From contig NZ_JAVBIK010000001.1 in assembly GCF_032193805.1 (NCBI RefSeq), forward strand, positions 1,819,001-1,883,000: a stretch of 64,000 nt of DNA, given 5' to 3'. The stretch comes from Rhodoferax potami (GTDB lineage: Bacteria > Pseudomonadota > Gammaproteobacteria > Burkholderiales > Burkholderiaceae_C). Positions within the stretch are counted from its first letter, which is position 1; every line of letters begins with the position of its first letter. This document shows, one piece after another, positions 62,657 through 64,000 of this stretch. The notes under the pieces were generated by a model that did no database searches, was not told the DNA's origin, and saw nothing but the letters and a program-made list of their open reading frames with translations. The position numbers and the translations under genes are program-made.

Positions 62657-63961
62657 TTACTTGTAGTAGCCAGCCTTCTTCATTTCGCGCTCAGCCGCGA
62701 CTTGAGAAGCCTTCAGGGCTGCGTCTACCGACTTCTTGCCGGCCAGTGCCGCACTCATTTCCTGACCCACGGTGGCGCCGATGGCCTGGAACTCAGGAAT
62801 CGCCGCAAACTGCACGCCAACATACGGGCTCTTGGGCAAAGTGCTGTCGTTCGGGTTGGCGGAGTCAATCGCCGCCTTTTCAGCCGCAGCAAACTTGGCT
62901 GCCTTCATGAACTCGGCGTTGGCATAGGTGCTCTTGCGGGTACCGGTGGGCACGTGGGCCCAGCCGTTGGTCTTGGCCACCAGCTCGATGTATTCCTTGG
63001 AAGTTGCCCAGGTCACGAACTTGGTAGCTGCGTCCACTTTCTTGGAGCCTGCAGGAATCGCCAGTGCCCATGCCCACAACCAGTTGGCACCCTTGGGGGT
63101 CACCGCAGTCGGTGCTTGTGCGAAGGCCACCTTGTCAGCCACTTTGGACTGCTTGGGGTCGGTGATGAAAGACGCCGCAATGGTCGCGTCGATCCACATG
63201 CCGCACTTGCCTTCGTTGTACAGCGCCAGAATTTCGTTGAAGCTGTTGGCAGACGAGCCGGGGGGGCCGTAGTTCTTGAGCAGGTCGACGTAGAAGTTGA
63301 TGGAGTCCTTCCAAGGCTTGCTCTCCAACTGGGGTTTCCAGCTGGTGTCAAACCACTGGCCGCCGTTGGTGTTTACCAGTGTGGTCAAGAACGCCATGTT
63401 GTCGCCCCAGCCCGGCTTGCCGCGCAGGCAGATGCCGTACACGCCATTCTTGGGGTCATGGATCTTGGCGGCCAAGGCCTTGATGTCGGTCCAGGTGGGC
63501 TTGTCTGCCACTTTGATGCCGGCCTTGTCAGCCAGGTCCTTGCGGTACATCAGCATCGAGGATTCGCCGTAGAAAGGCACCGCAAACATCTTGCCGTCCA
63601 CGCTCAAACCGTTGCGCATGGCGGGCAGGATGTCGTCCGCGTCGTACTTGGCGTCGGTCTTGAGTTCCTGCAGCCAGCCCTTTTTGCCCCAGATCGGGGT
63701 TTCGTACATGCCGATGGTCATCACATCAAACTGGCCGCCTTTGGTGGCGATGTCGGTGGTCACGCGCTGGCGCAGCACGCCTTCTTCCAGGGTCACCCAC
63801 TTGAGCTTGATATCGGGGTTAGCGGTTTCGAAGTTCTTGCTGAGCTTCTGCATTTCGACCATGTGGCCATTGTTCACAGTCGCGACGACCAACTCTGTCT
63901 GCGCAAACGCAGCACTGGCTACCAAGCCGAAGGCCAAAGCTAAAGACGCTTTGAGTTTCAT
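62657..63961 (-). CDS. smoE: Polyol-binding periplasmic protein (SmoE-type)
   Basis: This 434-residue extracellular solute-binding protein family 1 member has a signal peptide ending AFA-Q at residues 18-21. The body is of the sorbitol/mannitol binder type (GMYETPIWGKKGWLQEL, VPFYGESSMLMYRKD, GLCLRGKPGWGDN-like segment). AGGAGA lies 8 nt before ATG 63961. It is the first gene of the operon; the promoter lies beyond the window edge. Confidence 0.92.
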   Translation of the reverse strand: MKLKASLALAFGLVASAAFAQTELVVATVNNGHMVEMQKLSKNFETANPDIKLKWVTLEEGVLRQRVTTDIATKGGQFDVMTIGMYETPIWGKKGWLQELKTDAKYDADDILPAMRNGLSVDGKMFAVPFYGESSMLMYRKDLADKAGIKVADKPTWTDIKALAAKIHDPKNGVYGICLRGKPGWGDNMAFLTTLVNTNGGQWFDTSWKPQLESKPWKDSINFYVDLLKNYGPPGSSANSFNEILALYNEGKCGMWIDATIAASFITDPKQSKVADKVAFAQAPTAVTPKGANWLWAWALAIPAGSKKVDAATKFVTWATSKEYIELVAKTNGWAHVPTGTRKSTYANAEFMKAAKFAAAEKAAIDSANPNDSTLPKSPYVGVQFAAIPEFQAIGATVGQEMSAALAGKKSVDAALKASQVAAEREMKKAGYYK

Positions 63962-64000
63962 GAAACTGTCTCCTGTTGTTAATTTCGGGGGTTCAGCCAA

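Noticed and set aside
62552..63943. 463-codon open frame opposite smoE
   Set aside because: The minus strand encodes a clear binding protein with signal peptide and ribosome site; the plus frame has low-complexity composition.

Overview
The window reads as chromosome from a GC-rich betaproteobacterium of the Burkholderiales, most likely Comamonadaceae and close to Rhodoferax. This rests on gene content (PEP-CTERM proteins, DavBA lysine catabolism, PreTA pyrimidine catabolism, SmoEFGK polyol uptake), base composition and short palindromic repeats of a kind I associate with that family. It is an inference, since no rRNA or other taxonomic marker is present. There are no tRNA or rRNA genes, no CRISPR array, no transposase and no phage genes.

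Layout. 1-6.2 kb: a ytfQRT-yjfF sugar ABC importer (minus strand), an aldo/keto reductase cut by the window edge, and a divergent aldose 1-epimerase, with an operator-like region between. 6.3-13.6 kb: TetR and ArgP-like regulators, a D-amino acid dehydrogenase, a LysR regulator, then omega-amino acid aminotransferase and MmsA, which turn beta-alanine into acetyl-CoA. 13.7-15.1 kb: three small PEP-CTERM-type exported proteins. 15.2-20.4 kb: a luciferase-like oxidoreductase, pirin, a frameshifted diguanylate cyclase and the ABC-F protein Uup. 20.4-29.1 kb: lysine/glutarate catabolism (CoA transferase, gcdH, davB, davA, LysR) with a GH1 beta-glucosidase and LacI regulator in between. 29.3-34.8 kb: reductive pyrimidine degradation (preT-preA-hydA-hyuC) behind a near-consensus sigma-54 promoter and a RutR-like operator. 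35.0-44.7 kb: a type I restriction-modification island, hsdR-hsdS-[AAA ATPase + TOPRIM-like]-rhuM-dinD-hsdM. 44.8-57 kb: housekeeping and transport genes (YghU, DTW protein, MYG1-like, hydroxypyruvate isomerase-like, TerC, an RND pump with adaptor, EamA exporter, AraC). 56.5-64 kb: a polyol operon read leftwards: smoE-smoF-smoG-smoK, ribitol dehydrogenase-like, arabinitol/mannitol dehydrogenase-like and an AraC regulator.

How it fits together. Uracil or thymine would be reduced by PreTA and opened by HydA. HyuC would then release beta-alanine or its methyl analogue, which the aminotransferase and MmsA 20 kb away would finish. Lysine would go to aminovaleramide and 5-aminovalerate through DavB and DavA. 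The glutarate formed later would be activated by the CoA transferase and oxidised by GcdH. DavT and DavD equivalents are not in the window.

Most interesting. (1) A two-gene ATPase/TOPRIM-like defence cassette sits inside the type I R-M operon and is flanked by a 47-nt duplication of the start of rhuM. (2) That island is bracketed by two direct copies of a dispersed element. (3) The dispersed element has a fixed spacing, GCT-N11-AGC-N5-GCGC, and occurs at least ten times, three of them inside coding sequences. (4) Two inverted 94-nt elements at 9.35-9.58 kb share a fixed core but carry different, internally self-complementary arms.
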